A stretch of 64,000 nucleotides of DNA from Macquaria australasica (lineage: Eukaryota > Chordata > Actinopteri > Centrarchiformes > Percichthyidae). The DNA lies in assembly GCA_005408345.1 (NCBI GenBank), contig SEMN01000103.1:1116001-1180000 (forward strand). Direction: 5' to 3'. Made by a program: the position numbers and the translations under genes. The notes beneath the pieces are model-generated. The model saw nothing but the letters and a program-made list of their open reading frames with translations, made no database searches and had not been told where the DNA came from. Below are positions 12,720 to 23,204 of this stretch, piece by piece (within the stretch, counting starts at the first letter, position 1; the number at the start of each line of letters is the position of its first letter).

Positions 12720-15700
12720 AATACAAAGCAAGAAAATCCACACCTTGACACCATTAGCAATCCCCTATTTTACAGGAAGGTGATTATTTACTTCTAGTAG
12801 AATTGATTGTGAAATAGTCATGCTTAATGTTTTGTTTATGGTCACAACAATAATTAACCATCTGAAGATTACAACTGGTGCCATTTTGAAATGATTAATG
12901 TTCCTTGTTTATATGAACGACAGAGTACAGATGACTTCCTCAAAAAAACGTCTGAGTTGCATCATGGACATGTGGGGAATTTTACAGTTGCAACACTAAG
13001 TAACAGTTCACCGGCATCAGGAACAGAACAGGAGCACTTGACATTGTTGTATTACACATAGAAACCAGAAAATAAATAACTCCCATATATTGCAATGCAG
13101 TCTAATATAACAGCACTGTGATAAATACTACTGTTGTGAAACATATAGTAGAAGAAACAAATGTTATAAACTAAAGTAGTATTTTTAGTATTCTTGTAAT
13201 GACCTTAATTTTTCAACACAAATTTTGTGTGTGTGTGTGTGTTTGTGTGCGCGTCAGAGATGAACTACCTGCTGAGTTGATATTTAGAGCCCTGCCAAGC
13301 TCCTGCCTCCCTGACATCTCTGCTGACTTGCTGACTTTGACTCGCTTGGCATTTCTCCACCACCGCTGCTGTCTTATCCCCTTCATCTGCTGCCTTTCTG
13401 CTCATCTTTTCACTCTGACTGCCTCGCAGTCTTACTCTCTAACCCGATTCCCTTCTGTATGATCTCTACACTCACATCTCCTGGGATTTTGGGCCCTGAC
13501 GTTGCTGCGGTGAATGATGTCACGCAGCGTTAACGTTGACCCCGCCTTAGGTGTCACTACTGGTCAAACTGGATCTCAACACATCCACTGAGGCACAGAT
13601 AGACAGCAGTTGACCAATAAACTCATGCATCATCACACCTAGGTATGTGTGCCACAGCCGACAGGCAGAGTAAGAAATATCTCAGTAACGTATGTGCCAA
13701 GAGGCCCAGAGACACGAGTGAAGCACACTTAAGAGTTAAAATGTTGTTTGTGTTGACTTAGAAATTATTTCAATGTACCCAACAATGTATATTTATAGAG
13801 ATATTACATATCTAGAATATACAGACTTTCTATGCGGGTCATTGTGAGCAGACTTTTTACTTGTCTTTTTCACATTAGTTCTCATTAGTTAGAATTAGTG
13901 CCATCTGACCAGCTACACCATTAAAATATACTGTAGCTTACAACTAACTGAAAAGGCATAGTACTGTCATGAACAAATGCATAATCCATAATCAAACTCT
14001 TTCGGCTGCCTGCTGAAACAAACACAAAACACTAAACTTTTACCTGTGTCGAGAAGAATATTGGCGAAAACTGTGAATTAGCTTCAGAAAAGCAGATCTT
14101 GGTGTCATTTCTGTCCCGACAGTAAGAACACAGCAAAGCACAAAGAACTGACTGGGGTGGAGAGGATTCTGCATCACAAACTGTATTATAGCCAGGCAAT
14201 CTTACATTACCAGGTAAGACAGCTATTTGTCAAACACCCTCGACTGTATATACACAAACTCCAACCACACACATCAAGCCCACATATGCATTACTGCATG
14301 TTTGCACAGACAGATACACACCAGTTGATTATGCCTTGCTTAAAAAGGAAAGTTGAATTATCAAAAGACATTAGTGTTAACAACAGCTGCTGGAAGAAAA
14401 ACGTTAGATTTGCATTTTAGACATTTAGCTTATGCTCTCATCCAAAGCAACTTGCAAGCGAGCAGAGTAAGCTAGTGTCAGGGTCAAAGCCCCAACAATA
14501 TGCCAGCGATCCACGGTGTGCAGTCAGTTATATGAAGCTCAGCGTAAGTTCAATCAGGAAGACTATCTTTATACCTCATTCGTTCACATCTCTCTCTCTG
14601 CTTCTCTTAATCAGCTGATTATGGGCGTTTCCTCTCTCACTTATCCAACCAGATTTTGCCATGATTTCCATCAGCCAATCATATTGCTGCTGCCAAACTT
14701 CAAATCTGTTCTCCTCTCGCTCCTCCACCCCGTTCGCCTCCAGTTCACTACATTCAGTGTCCAAGTCGAGCTCATCAGAAGTCCACTCCTCATCACAGCC
14801 AGATCTTCAGCGTCCTTCCACCACCACCACCAGTGTCCAGTGGCTACATCGGGAGGGGGAGGGGGGTATCGTATACTGCTCACAGCTTCTCTACCTTCCT
14901 TTAAAATGTGATAATGTCCTCTAATCCGAATTTACACAAAGCAGTGAGTAGGTCAACAGTGTGTCAAAATGTGGCACTAGTAGCTAAATAAACCAGGCCT
15001 TCAATGAATGCAACTGACAAGACAAAACTGGACATATTAATGACATAATAAGTCTTAAAACACATTTTAATGCTACTGTTTTTGGAGAATTTAAAGCTAT
15101 GGGGCAAACTATGGGGATTGTTTTTTTTACAAATTCAAACATAATGTTTAGTTCTGACATACAGACTATGACAACATTGCAACTTTCAATGAATAGAATA
15201 GACATTTTCACCTGAATTGACAGGGATTTTGTTTTTTTTTTGCCCAGCTCAGTACAAACACAGCTGTTGTACAGAGACAGAGCTATATGGCTCCACCTAC
15301 GGGCCAGCACGAGAACAACCAACTCCGCATGCTGCTAGTCATTGCAAAGGTATTTTAATAGGTAGCAGTCATTGCCGCTATATCACTCATAGTCTGGCTG
15401 TTTGCTTCCAAAGTTCTTCCTCTGGATATTATCTTTGGGGAATTAATAAAGGGATGAATAACACGCGATTTAACGACACGGTCCAGACAAACTATGTAGC
15501 TTAGGCTACAGAAGCATAATCCGTCAAGCCTGCGCTATAAAATACAACTTTTATTGGAGTTTCGGTATAATGATGGCGACCTTAACGTGTCCTTGGTAGT
15601 TTTAGCGCGTCATACCGGTGCTAACCGCGTTGAGGTCATCATACGACATGCGATGATCTGCATTTCTGCCGGGACCCCACAAGCTGAATACCCGGGAAAC

Positions 15701-15994
15701 ATATCGTAATAAACTAGACAAGATTAAACATTGTCGACCACCGGCAGAATACAGGCTGTGTGTGTATGCGGACAGTAGTGTACTGTGTATTTTAACAGGA
15801 CATGAAGCGGATTATCTGGGTTATCATCCTGTGAGGAACGACGCCGGCATCCGCGTTGTTCTCGTCATTTGTCGACCAACAGCACGTTACTAGCATGTGA
15901 AGGCTCCTCGCACATGTCTTCATGTGTCCTATTAAACGTCCTACCTGCATAATTGAAGGGAGGATGCTGCGTCGCGCGCTCGCGGTACCGACAT
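7208..15994 (-). CDS. acot7: acot7, cytosolic acyl-CoA thioester hydrolase (5' part, three coding exons)
   Basis: Three minus-strand exons, 15994-15945, 11883-11766 and 7364-7208, join in phase with GT-AG introns to give 108 codons plus one base. The product begins MSVPRARDAASSLQLC and continues RIMRPDDANIVGNVHGG, then SPVFIGEVAHV and ITYTSKHS, which is the first hotdog domain of ACOT7. Family knowledge: the enzyme hydrolyses long-chain acyl-CoA to free fatty acid and CoA, is abundant in neurons, and has two hotdog domains. The Asn of DDAN (residue 25 here, Asn24 in the mammalian protein) is one of the two known catalytic residues. The Asp partner in the second domain is outside the window. 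I found no further exon in 1-7207, so the gene continues to the left. Orientation relative to hes2 and espn is as in human. Confidence 0.95.
8100..8760 (+). mobile_element. common percomorph repeat with three internal modules
   Basis: Begins near GTCTACAGCCATGCTAGC, passes through TTAGCATGCTTAACATG and GTATTGGACAAATTGAAAT, and then repeats a module three times (about 8372, 8518 and 8650). Each module has a CATGAATGTCTGTACAAAAT-like word followed by GGCAATCCA and GAGATATTTCA. It ends GTGGTGGACCTACTGATCGA. It is a familiar dispersed element with no obvious open frame. Confidence 0.75.
8775..8880 (+). mobile_element. dispersed repeat fragment (GGCATGGTGACTCAGT type)
   Basis: GGCATGGTGACTCAGTATAG, then TTAGGTTCAAAATCTGGTTG, resembles the common fish repeat that reads CACGGTGGCTCAGTGG with a TTCGAATCC box. 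It may be a SINE-like fragment. Confidence 0.4.
9241..9290. repeat. GGAGAGGAGC tandem repeat
   Basis: About four imperfect copies of a ten-base unit, GGAGAGGAGC. Confidence 0.8.
9665..9800 (+). mobile_element. common percomorph repeat (TAGACTGTATATAAAGATGG)
   Basis: The words TAGACTGTATATAAAGATGG, GTGAAGCTAAAACATCTCGA and CGCCCCCTGGTGGTTGGCTG occur in the usual order for a very common unclassified fish repeat. Confidence 0.65.
9890..10024 (+). mobile_element. 3' tail of a non-LTR retrotransposon
   Basis: AAGCACCTTGCATTGCAC, then GAAAGGTGCTTTACAAATAA and a degenerate GATT tail (TTGATCGATTAGTTGATT). This is the usual 3' UTR end of fish L2/CR1-like LINEs. The reverse transcriptase part is missing, so the copy is heavily 5'-truncated. 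Confidence 0.6.
10060..10826. mobile_element. non-autonomous hAT transposon with a nested repeat
   Basis: Left end TAGTGGTTCTCAACC and right end (inverted) CAGTGCTTCTCGACC form imperfect terminal inverted repeats extending into GGGTCGCGA. The flanks TACTATGA (10052-10059) and TATTATGA (10827-10834) are a 7-of-8 target-site duplication, the length made by hAT transposases. No transposase frame is present. A second dispersed repeat (about 10131-10440) sits inside. Confidence 0.8.
10131..10440 (+). mobile_element. nested common percomorph repeat (TTATCTCAGGGCACTTT)
   Basis: Starts with TTCAATTCAATTCAGTTTTA, then GCGCCATATCATAACAAAG, TTATCTCAGGGCACTTT, GAGCAAGCACTATGCGACAG and GGCAAGGAAAAACTCCC. 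This order is typical of a dispersed fish repeat. The 60-codon open frame at 10260 lies inside it and is not considered a gene. Confidence 0.7.
11284..11345 (+). mobile_element. hAT-like end fragment
   Basis: AGCAGTGGTTCTAAAAGC then TTTTTAGCTCTAAATCCC and AAGCAATGACCCATCAC resembles the 5' terminus of CAGTGGTTCTCAA-type hAT elements. No matching right end was found nearby. Confidence 0.45.
11766..11883 (-). CDS. acot7: acot7 coding exon 2
   Basis: 118 bp between an acceptor ending GGCAG and a donor GGG/GTAAG. One base completes the Arg codon and 39 codons follow. It encodes IMRPDDAN, NVHGG and LKMIEEAG, the most conserved stretch of the first hotdog fold, including the catalytic Asn, and ends TRHCNTQNG. 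Confidence 0.96.
11884..15944 (-). other. acot7 intron 1, no gene recognised
   Basis: It holds a GA-rich tract near 12345-12375, (GT)n at 12686-12718 and 13226-13245, and a moderately GC-rich 14520-14880 segment with open frames on both strands that I could not assign. CpG content rises towards the acot7 promoter. Confidence 0.6.
12686..12718. repeat. (GT)n microsatellite
   Basis: About sixteen GT units. Confidence 0.9.
15945..15994 (-). CDS. acot7: acot7 coding exon 1
   Basis: The start codon at 15994-15992 has a near-perfect Kozak context, GCCACCATGT. Sixteen codons plus two bases run to a CAG/GTAG donor. The short N-terminus ends in QLC followed by a split Arg codon, matching the short cytosolic ACOT7 isoform (IQIC-R). 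No alternative first exon, such as a mitochondrial form, was recognised upstream. Confidence 0.9.
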
Positions 15995-16150
15995 GGTGGC
16001 GGTGATGTTGATAAGCTCTCGGGGTCTGTTGGTCTCGTGTTGCAGCGAGATTCCTGTGCGATGCGAAGGGAAATCAGACTCCTCGGTGTCCGCCGGCTGC
16101 GCTGGTCACAGCGTCTTTGAGAAATGAGTCATCTGGAGGGAAAGTAGCCT
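15995..16150 (-). promoter_or_regulatory. acot7: acot7 5' UTR and CpG-rich promoter region
   Basis: The sequence just upstream of the start codon is GC-rich with many CpG dinucleotides and no TATA box, unlike the surrounding AT-rich DNA. That is the usual look of a broad CpG-type promoter. CpG enrichment extends on both sides, roughly 15600-16150. The transcription start cannot be placed. Confidence 0.5.
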
Positions 16151-17010
16151 ACTTCACAGAAATGCAAGCGTCCTGTTTAGTGTAATGTAGCTAAATTGTT
16201 TTGCAAAAAAAAAAAGAAGTTCATTCAAAGTGTCACCAAATATGCTAAGCTTGTGTTACAAGATGACATCAACCAAATGACAACCGTTGCTTACATGTAG
16301 TGGCAGGTGCCTTTCAAAGAGGTAAATGTGAAACACATAACAAATAGAAAACCATAACCACGTCAATACCTACAACCGTCGGAGGAGGGCAGCAGAGACC
16401 GCATTTACACCAACATAATCAACGCAGGGGCAGTACTTTATGTTGCCTATTGTGGGCGCGTTTGACCACAACATCCGTCCTGGATGACTAACCCACTGAC
16501 TATCAGTTTTTTTATTCTGTTCAAATCTGCATGACAGGAGTGTCATCCAGGCCTCTGATCATTAAACAAAGAGGTGTTTCCGTATACGGGAACATTATAT
16601 AATATTTGCTGCACCAAGGTTCAGTTCAAAGTCTAGTGCAGCTGTCTTTAGTTGTCATGCTCCTGTTGTTGGAAGGAGGCAGCCTCAAAACTCCTGCCTT
16701 TCAATAATATGCATGTTAGCACACAGTACACACAGTCTGTGTGTGAGCTTTGCTGTGTGATATTTGTTGTGAACTGGTTCTTTTTTTCTGTCCCTGTAAT
16801 TATAATGCAAAGCACATTCAGTTTATCCTTATGTGTTAAGTGTGTTGACTAAATAACATTTTCTTTTCATTTTCCATATTAAGGCCATCATATAACCCTT
16901 TATTGATGTGTGTGAAAGATGCGTACTTAAGCAAGAGTAAAGACCAATATTCTTATGACCATAAAGTGTAAACAAAACAACAACAAGAGATCTAACCACG
17001 ATAACGTAGT
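16151..17010. other. acot7 to hes2 A intergenic, nothing recognised
   Basis: The short gap between the acot7 5' end and the hes2 copy A 3' end holds an A-rich tract near 16206 and no supported gene or transposon. Confidence 0.6.
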
Positions 17011-17016
17011 TTTATT
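17011..17016 (-). terminator. candidate polyadenylation signal of hes2 copy A
   Basis: AATAAA on the minus strand, about 475 nt after the stop codon. It gives a 3' UTR similar in length to that proposed for copy B. Confidence 0.55.
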
Positions 17017-17490
17017 AGTTTTTTTTATATAACATATATACAACAGTTGCTGTAAATAGCAAAAATAAAACACATCCCAATAGAGATACTGACAGTGACA
17101 CATAATATGTCTACAATTTTCATCTGCACAGACAGTGAAGTCTATGGTGCAAATTCATACACACTGACCCTTTGGGTCTTACAGGGCTGTTTCAATGGCC
17201 CTTAATCACTTAGTCCGCAAAGAGGACTAAATATTTAACGTATACATACATGCAGATTTAAAAAAAATACGACTGTCTAAACTTGTCAACTTATACAGGA
17301 CAACAGACTCGTGCGCAAAACGTAAGTATATAATACTCAACCAATACGATTTAACGATGAATTCGGCTTTTCATCAACGGAAACGAGGCGGCGAATCACT
17401 GTGCATATTTACAAGTGATGCTATCTCAATATGTTGTCTACATATGAAACACTTTACAGTCTTTTCACATGCTTTTGTGAGACCCGGCCT
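17017..17490 (-). other. hes2 copy A 3' UTR
   Basis: AT-rich. The part at 17123-17193 resembles the copy B 3' UTR at 26471-26550, with shared words GCACAGAC, GTGCAAA and a CCCTTGGG-like core, but is far more diverged than the adjoining last exons. On the transcript it includes TTTGCAC, a seed match for miR-19. Confidence 0.5.
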
Positions 17491-17822
17491 CTACCAAGGT
17501 CTCCACATGGCAGCGCTGACAGCCTGCGGGCCTGGCTGCGCTCCGCTGGGAGCCACTGCGCCGCTGCTGCTGCGGGACTGGCTCTCCGGTCTGGAGCTGA
17601 AGCTGGATTTGAGGCTCAGGAGTCTTTGTTGGATCTGAGGGAAAGTCCTGGAGCTCTGAGCGCAGCAGTTCAGGCAGGCTGGGGTGACGGTGGCGGACGT
17701 GGACTGCTGGATGAAGTCGTTCACCCGCTGACACGCGTCTTGATCCAGGCTCGTTTTGGGAAGCAGAGCGGAGACGCGCTGGAGGCAGGCTTTGTAGCCT
17801 TCCTTGTAACTGTCTGCGGAAT
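17491..17822 (-). CDS. hes2: hes2 copy A exon 4 (Orange domain to WRPW)
   Basis: 332 bp from a CTTTTCAG acceptor to the TAG stop at 17493-17491. It encodes the Orange domain, a Ser/Gln-rich spacer and the C-terminal WRPW. It differs from the copy B last exon (26781-27112) at six nucleotides only, and the similarity stops abruptly at the stop codon and at the splice site. Confidence 0.97.
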
Positions 17823-18421
17823 CTGAAAAGGCAATGAAATGTTAGTTTCGTTGTTCAAAAATGATAAGAGTTCACTGCATATATATAAATGTATCAATAA
17901 AAGTATTAAACAAGCAGAACCATAACTCACTTTTGGTGTTAACAGGCGGAATGTCGCTGAGGAACCTCACAGTCATTTCCAGGATGTCGGCTTTCTCAAG
18001 CTTGGAGTAGCGAGTCTTCTGGGGAAATTTTTAAAAAAGCAAATGTTAAACATATTAACCTAAACGTTGCCTTAACTTCATTATATCTGAAAGTTGTTTT
18101 ATACATATATTGAAATGTATATAGTAACTTACATCTCTGCCTGTGAGGGGAAGGATGAGATTTTTCAAATGGTTCAGGCTGTCGTTGATACGGGCGCGCC
18201 TTCTTTTTTCCATCAAAGGTTTCATAGTCTGAAAAGAACACACAATATTTAGCATTCATTCATTACATTAAGTGCAACACATCAGAAAAAATGTTTAAGA
18301 TAATGAAGCAAAATTCAGTGACTTCGCTTACCTTTCTGAGCTCAAGAGCCTCTTTTCTTTTGGCCACAGTTAGCCTTGGAGAAAAAGACTGGAGAGCTTC
18401 ACAAGTCATGTTTGGAGACAT
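17491..18421 (-). CDS. hes2: hes2 copy A, bHLH-Orange-WRPW transcriptional repressor (four exons)
   Basis: Exons 18421-18332, 18228-18133, 18018-17931 and 17822-17491 join in phase (90+96+88+332 nt) to 201 residues and a stop. Residues 31-62 give the HES basic region and helix 1 (KPLMEKRRRARIN with the family's Pro at 34). Residues 63-91 give helix 2 (YSKLEKADILEMTVRFL), and about 92-135 the Orange domain (DSYKEGYKACLQRV). The last four residues are WRPW, the Groucho/TLE-binding motif. Family knowledge: HES proteins are nuclear dimeric repressors acting downstream of Notch that bind N-boxes and CACGTG/CACGCG sites. The ELRK, KPLxEKRRRARIN and TVRFL stretches are closest to HES2. The introns fall at the canonical HES positions. 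The alternative Met at codon 5 is less likely to be the start. Zebrafish has hes2.1 and hes2.2 in tandem; I cannot say which this is. Confidence 0.95.
17931..18018 (-). CDS. hes2: hes2 copy A exon 3 (helix 2)
   Basis: Twenty-nine codons plus one base, from KTRYSKLEKAD to PPVNTK, acceptor CCCCAG and donor A/GTGAGT. Confidence 0.96.
18133..18228 (-). CDS. hes2: hes2 copy A exon 2 (basic region and helix 1)
   Basis: Thirty-two codons from TMKPLMEKRRRARIN to LPLTGRD, between a TTTTCAG acceptor and a GAT/GTAAGT donor in the bHLH loop. This loop intron is absent in copy B. Confidence 0.96.
18332..18421 (-). CDS. hes2: hes2 copy A exon 1
   Basis: Thirty codons, starting MSPNMTCEALQSF and ending ALELRK at the donor AAG/GTAAGC. 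It is diverged from copy B exon 1, sharing MSP, TVA, RK and ELRK. Confidence 0.93.
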
Positions 18422-18494
18422 TTTCAGCGTCGTCTTTGTGTCAGAGAAGTGTCCTAAGCAGAAGTCGGCGGAGATGTGTCTCTAACCGCCAAGG

Positions 18495-18582
18495 GCTGCA
18501 GTATATATCCAGGTCCGTGGCGTCGGTTTCCGTGCGTCACGGGTACGCCCCCAAGCCGACACGGAGCGATTTGGATTGGCCA
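18495..18582 (-). promoter_or_regulatory. hes2: hes2 copy A core promoter (TATA and CCAAT)
   Basis: On the minus strand a TATATA element lies at 18508-18502, about 80 nt before the start codon. A CCAAT box lies about 70 nt further upstream (GGCCAATCC, about 18573-18581). TATA-driven compact promoters are usual for HES genes. Confidence 0.65.
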
Positions 18583-19191
18583 TGTATTCGATGAACAACA
18601 CAAAACCATCAAATTTAGTATGATAACCATCTGTTTTCTACTCTAATCCATGCGTAACAACTGCAGTGCGTGTCTGCGTTATGACCCATTGACTAAATCA
18701 AACAAAATGTGCGTCAAGAAGCTGAAGAATTGTGTGCGTAAAGAAGCTTAAAATGTGGACACCCCTAATGTACCATTCACCAAATACCAATTCTGCAAAC
18801 TCTTCAATTTACATCATATTGAACAGTACACAGTTAGGTTCGTTATTTTATATATCGTAGATGGAATAGGTTGTTTGTAATATAAATAAATATACTCTAT
18901 TTATATATAGTCTATCCTATATATTGGTGCGTAATTACACAGTGCTCAGGGGTGGCTGGGGACAGAATATAGGCTAGCATACATTTATTTTGTGATCTAA
19001 CTATGAAACATATATAACAGGGTACATTAAAAGATATTTTCTCAAACCAAGTTAGATTACATATCCTTTTTAAATAAATATGTACACTTAGAACAACGGG
19101 GTGCAATACATACATTACTGGCATAGGGGTCAGGCTTGCGTGTATGGAAAAGTGTCCACTCCACAGAGATACAGACTCTTACTCCAATCTC

Positions 19192-19227
19192 ATACCCAAG
19201 CCACGCTACTTTCAAATAACATCTGCT
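19192..19227. promoter_or_regulatory. upstream block 1 of hes2 copy A
   Basis: ATACCCAAGCCACGCTA (19192-19208), followed by CATCTG (19220-19225, a CAGATG E-box on the other strand). The 17-base word recurs exactly upstream of copy B (28336-28352), also followed by CATCTG. It lies about 771 bp upstream of the copy A start, against 735 bp for copy B. Confidence 0.7.
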
Positions 19228-19620
19228 CTTAAATTTTAACAACAATAGTTTTGCATATGACGTTTTTATGCAGTTTCAGCCCTGGGGGAGTCTCTACCTG
19301 TAGGGTGTATCCCGCTACTGCCTACGCCTCACGCAGGGCGATGGGGGCTGAAAAACAGAGGGTGGGTAGTGGGGCACGCAGCATGTACTTCAATCACAAT
19401 AGCCACCGCGAAATATAAAATGAGCGTAGGTTTTTAACTTATTGAGTGTTTTAACTATTTAGAGTATTTACTTGTGGACTTGGACTTGATGTATTTAATA
19501 ACCAACCATCGTGCCCTGCGAGGTATGAATCACACTTTGAACTACAACTTTGAGATTTTCAGATTTTAAATAAAAACTCTAGAGACATGACAATCCATCA
19601 AATACCACTGCACTCAGGGG

Positions 19621-19790
19621 AACCACGCGCGCAGCACGCGCCACGGGGACCAGATGGCTGTCTGTTACGGAGCCTTCAACCCCACCCTCCCGCCCCCAAC
19701 TTCCATCCATCGACCCCACCCCCCACATACTCCTCCTGCACCACACCAGCATCCTGAAGAGCCGATGTCGCTGTCCCACCATGGATCTGT
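19621..19790. promoter_or_regulatory. upstream block 2 of hes2 copy A (HES C-site and E-box)
   Basis: GCACGCGCC (19634-19642) is a Hairy/HES C-type site, and CAGATGG (19651-19657) is a proneural-type E-box. A C-rich then CA-rich stretch follows, with CAGCATCC and CACCATGGATCTG. The same order occurs upstream of copy B (28783-28985). It lies about 1.2 kb upstream of the start in both. Confidence 0.65.
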
Positions 19791-19883
19791 CCATATCTCA
19801 TCCATGCGCGCGCGCACACACAGACTGCATGTCCTCAAGCTCTTTCTCTATAAACTTTACACGCACGACACATGATCTCCATT

Positions 19884-19918
19884 CAGTTTTGGCGTGGGTA
19901 GCCCATCTGCATGCTTCT
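19884..19918. promoter_or_regulatory. block 3-like element upstream of hes2 copy A
   Basis: TTTTGGCGTGGGTAGCCCAT then CTGCATGC resembles block 3 (GGCGTCGGTAACCCATCTG at 20696) with its CATCTG E-box (19904-19909). It may be a local duplicate of block 3. Confidence 0.45.
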
Positions 19919-20691
19919 TATGGGTCCATGTTGTTATTGTCCAACTGAAACAAACCATTCTCCCTCCCCCCTGTTTGGAATCTCCTTGCTGCAATTGTCT
20001 CCTTCAGCTTGGCTCCTGGATATTTTAGCGTCCAAGCTATCATGAAATGCTTGTTTATCAATACCATTATATGGAAATGACGAAACACAAAGCGCAGTCT
20101 GTTGATGGAGATGAAAACGCACATTGAGAATATTAAAAAGCATGCAGCTGTAGTTTTATTATGACGTGGTGTCAACTTCCCTAAACGGAAGCACGCCACC
20201 CATACAGAATTACAAATTGAAAATTGTAAAATATATGAAAGCTGTCATGCAAAGACAACCGACTATGCAAAGGGATTTGGATTTCACAGACATATCGTGT
20301 CTTAAATAAACTTTTAATTGTTTTCCACCCTGCACTACTCATGCAGTTTGATTTTTCCTTTTTATGGCGCGATAGGATATTGATGTTTACTACAGTTTAA
20401 ACCGAGTTGGGGGAGATTCAGCTATGCATATCTTCGGAGTATTTCTACAACTTGAAATGAAAATAAATAAAGTCTACAGAGTCGAAATGTGAAGGTCGCC
20501 AACATGTAGACAGGATTTAGTTGTGCTGCTTCAACAAAGCCAAGCGCTGCCCTGAAACTGAGAGGCACACTTGCTGCACGCGCCCCTCACCGCCCCGCTG
20601 GGATGGAGGGATGGTGGGGATGATGGGGGGAGGTACACTTCTCCTCCGTTTTGCTCTTACGGTTAGAGTCGTCTTTTGTCTTTTCAAGCAA

Positions 20692-20775
20692 ATTCGGCGT
20701 CGGTAACCCATCTGTGCAGGCAGGATAACAGGGAGCCTTTGTCTGAAAATGTTCCGACACTTTATGGGAATTAAG
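20692..20775. promoter_or_regulatory. upstream block 3 of hes2 copy A
   Basis: TTCGGCGTCGGTAACC, CATCTGTGCA (E-box 20709-20714), CCTTTGT and TATGGGAA occur in the same order as upstream of copy B (29630-29735). It is about 2.3 kb upstream of the copy A start. Confidence 0.65.
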
Positions 20776-21784
20776 AGTCACACGCGGGGCTGTGGGATGG
20801 GGGGGGGGGGGCAGGGGGCGGGACTTCACCTGACTTTTGCTGCAGCGTGATGTGAGCTGAGAGAAAACTAGCGGCTTTGGTGTTTTTCCTGAGTTTCACA
20901 CAATGGAGAAAACCATATAAACAACGTTTGATCTCCACATGTGACCATCAACAGGTTTCAGTTACCAAAATGAAAGAGAATGTGTTGAGATCATGTATAA
21001 AGGCTACAATGTTTGTCCCTTATTCTTCTCAATATGTAACACCTCAGTCTGCACTGCTCTTGAGTAAAATAGATCAAATTGAGGAAATATAGTCTTTCCT
21101 TTGTTTCACTGGCTGCTTGTGCCACAGGAGGAAGTCAAAGTTATCACTCCTGATGGTTTGATTTTATCTTTGTAGACAATCTGGAGTCATTTGTGTTTAT
21201 TATGAAGAAGATTGTGTGCCTCCTCCCTGACATTGCAAGTGTTTGTTCTGCTCAAAAAAGAAAAATACAGAATTGAGTTATGTTAATATTTTTTGTGAGA
21301 CATGATTACTTTGTTCTACCAAAATAAAACATTTGAAATTTACCAGAAAACTAGAAAGAAATTACAAATACATACTGTATACACCAACTGCAAGTGTTGA
21401 ACAACTATACAATAACATCCACTGAACAAAGCCTTCAGCCCCTTACTGCATCAGAAGGGATTCTAGTTAAAAGCAGCAAACTGTGGTTTTACTTGCAGCT
21501 TCCATGTGTCAGTCTGTGTGAGTGAAGAGCACCAAACTGGGCGTAACTCATCTGCTCTTTCAGCAAATAAGGATTTAAATGGAGTAAAACATACAGTGGG
21601 AGCAACATGGACTTTTTATCCATTCAAATGAGAATTAATGTTCTTCAGTATAACTTAGGTTGCTCTTTGCTGCTTTCTACCAGCTGGACTTGGTGGTATC
21701 CCACCTATTATGAAATATCAGAATCAAACAATATAATGAGCCAAAACAGGCAAATGCTCATCCAACTGAAAATCCCTAACCATT

Positions 21785-22455
21785 AAAAGTCTACTCCAGT
21801 GATTTGGCACTGCACTCATAAAGTTGGGAGACAAAAAAGAGACATAAAAAGACGAATGGTCAAAATTAAAGCGGCAGATGTTTGGATTAAGCTCCAAAAG
21901 CACTGGATCCTACAATTTCCATAATGCAGCTCAACATTAGACCCTTCCAGCTTCTTAAATTCCTGCTTTTTTCAAACCCCAAACCTCCAGTTTGAAAAGC
22001 AGGGTTTCTCTTAAAACTTTAAGTCTCTGATGACATCATCAGGGTAATTTTTTTCAAACTTTGGAAAGCTCCCCCCAGAGCCACAGAAGACAACTGGCTG
22101 AGTAGTGCTCCTCCTGACAAGTAAACTGAACTTGATGTGTAAAGTTCAGTTCACTCACTTTTACTGTGAAAAATCAACCCTGTCACCAGACAAAAACATC
22201 GATATTGTACTATTCTGCAAAACCCTGGAATATATTCAATAACAGTTTTTTTATATATCCAGTGCCAACATTTTCTTTCTACAGTAAATGCGTATGGTAA
22301 CTACGGCATGGTTAGAGAAAGACTGTGTAGTAAATGCAGTCCTGTGATGGGGTGTGAACACCCTGACCCATAAATGAGGTGTAGATTTGTCTGATATGAA
22401 CGTAACACCTAGGGATAGTGGTAAAATCGATGGAGTGCTCCTTTAAGACAGTAAT
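21785..22455. mobile_element. probable dispersed percomorph repeat
   Basis: Words such as CTCCAGTGATTTGGCACTGC, GATGACATCATCAGGGTAAT and TGGAGTGCTCCTTTAAGAC are recalled from common fish repeats. The two ends carry opposed CTCCAGTG- and GATGGAGTG-type words. Boundaries and class are uncertain. Confidence 0.4.
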
Positions 22456-22691
22456 GTGCACAGATAACATAAAGACCTGATGCAGCCAAAACAGTGTCAC
22501 TTTTTTTTTTTCAAGTGTATTTTGTTTTTGCTTCTGGACAAGAACAAACTGAATAATGTGGAGTCTTTCGAAGTTACTGCATCATAGGACTGTTTTAGAG
22601 TGTTACCTGTCTTTTCATGCACAATTTTATTATTCTGTCCTTTTTAGACAAAATGTCTTTCTTAGCGAATGGTTAGACCATGTAACACCTT

Positions 22692-22935
22692 GGCTGTGTC
22701 TCAAAACGTGTACTTCCGTACTTAAACTTAATACTTTGAGTGCATAAGTGCGTTCACACTGACAAGTATGGCAAAATGCAGTGTACTGTGAGTACCCGGA
22801 TGATGTACTCGTAACGGTCAGAAAGTTGAGTGAGGAACGCTGCGCACTTCTCACCCTCAATGGTCGCCATCTTGGCGACATAGCGGAAGGGGAGGGATCA
22901 CCAACTTATGAAAATGGCGGTTGCGATTGTTACAG
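22692..22935 (+). mobile_element. non-autonomous DNA transposon-like fragment
   Basis: Begins GGCTGTGTCTCAAAACGTG and TACTTCCGTACTTA, then AAGTGCGTTCACACTG, GATGTACTC and CGCCATCTTGGCGACATAGC. This is the layout of a common fish repeat. No clean target duplication was found. Confidence 0.45.
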
Positions 22936-23204
22936 CTATAAGTAAAAGCACGTTCATTTTTTATTCATTTTTAATATAATTGAATTGAACTGTTTCGTCT
23001 CTTTAGGGTTACACAGACATTTGTGCTTTTGGTCTTAGTCTTCTGCAAATGATGGCAATGACAAATTACATTACTTATTACACAACTGGTATAAAAAAAA
23101 AAAAAAGCCATTTTGGAAATAAGTCCTGCTTTTATTGTGAGGCAAAGAAAAAACTTTTCTCTGATACATTTTTGTCTGTTCTTGATTGTGGCGCCTTTTA
23201 CAAA

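Noticed and set aside
14520..14880. Overlapping open frames with CCACCACCACC as a Pro/His-rich gene
   Set aside because: Frames are open on both strands, with low-complexity composition, no splice context and no recognisable domain, inside acot7 intron 1.
17465..17826. Other-frame open frames over hes2 copy A exon 4 (and the same over copy B)
   Set aside because: They are shadows of the real exon, which ends WRPW in the correct frame. They repeat in copy B only because the DNA is nearly identical.
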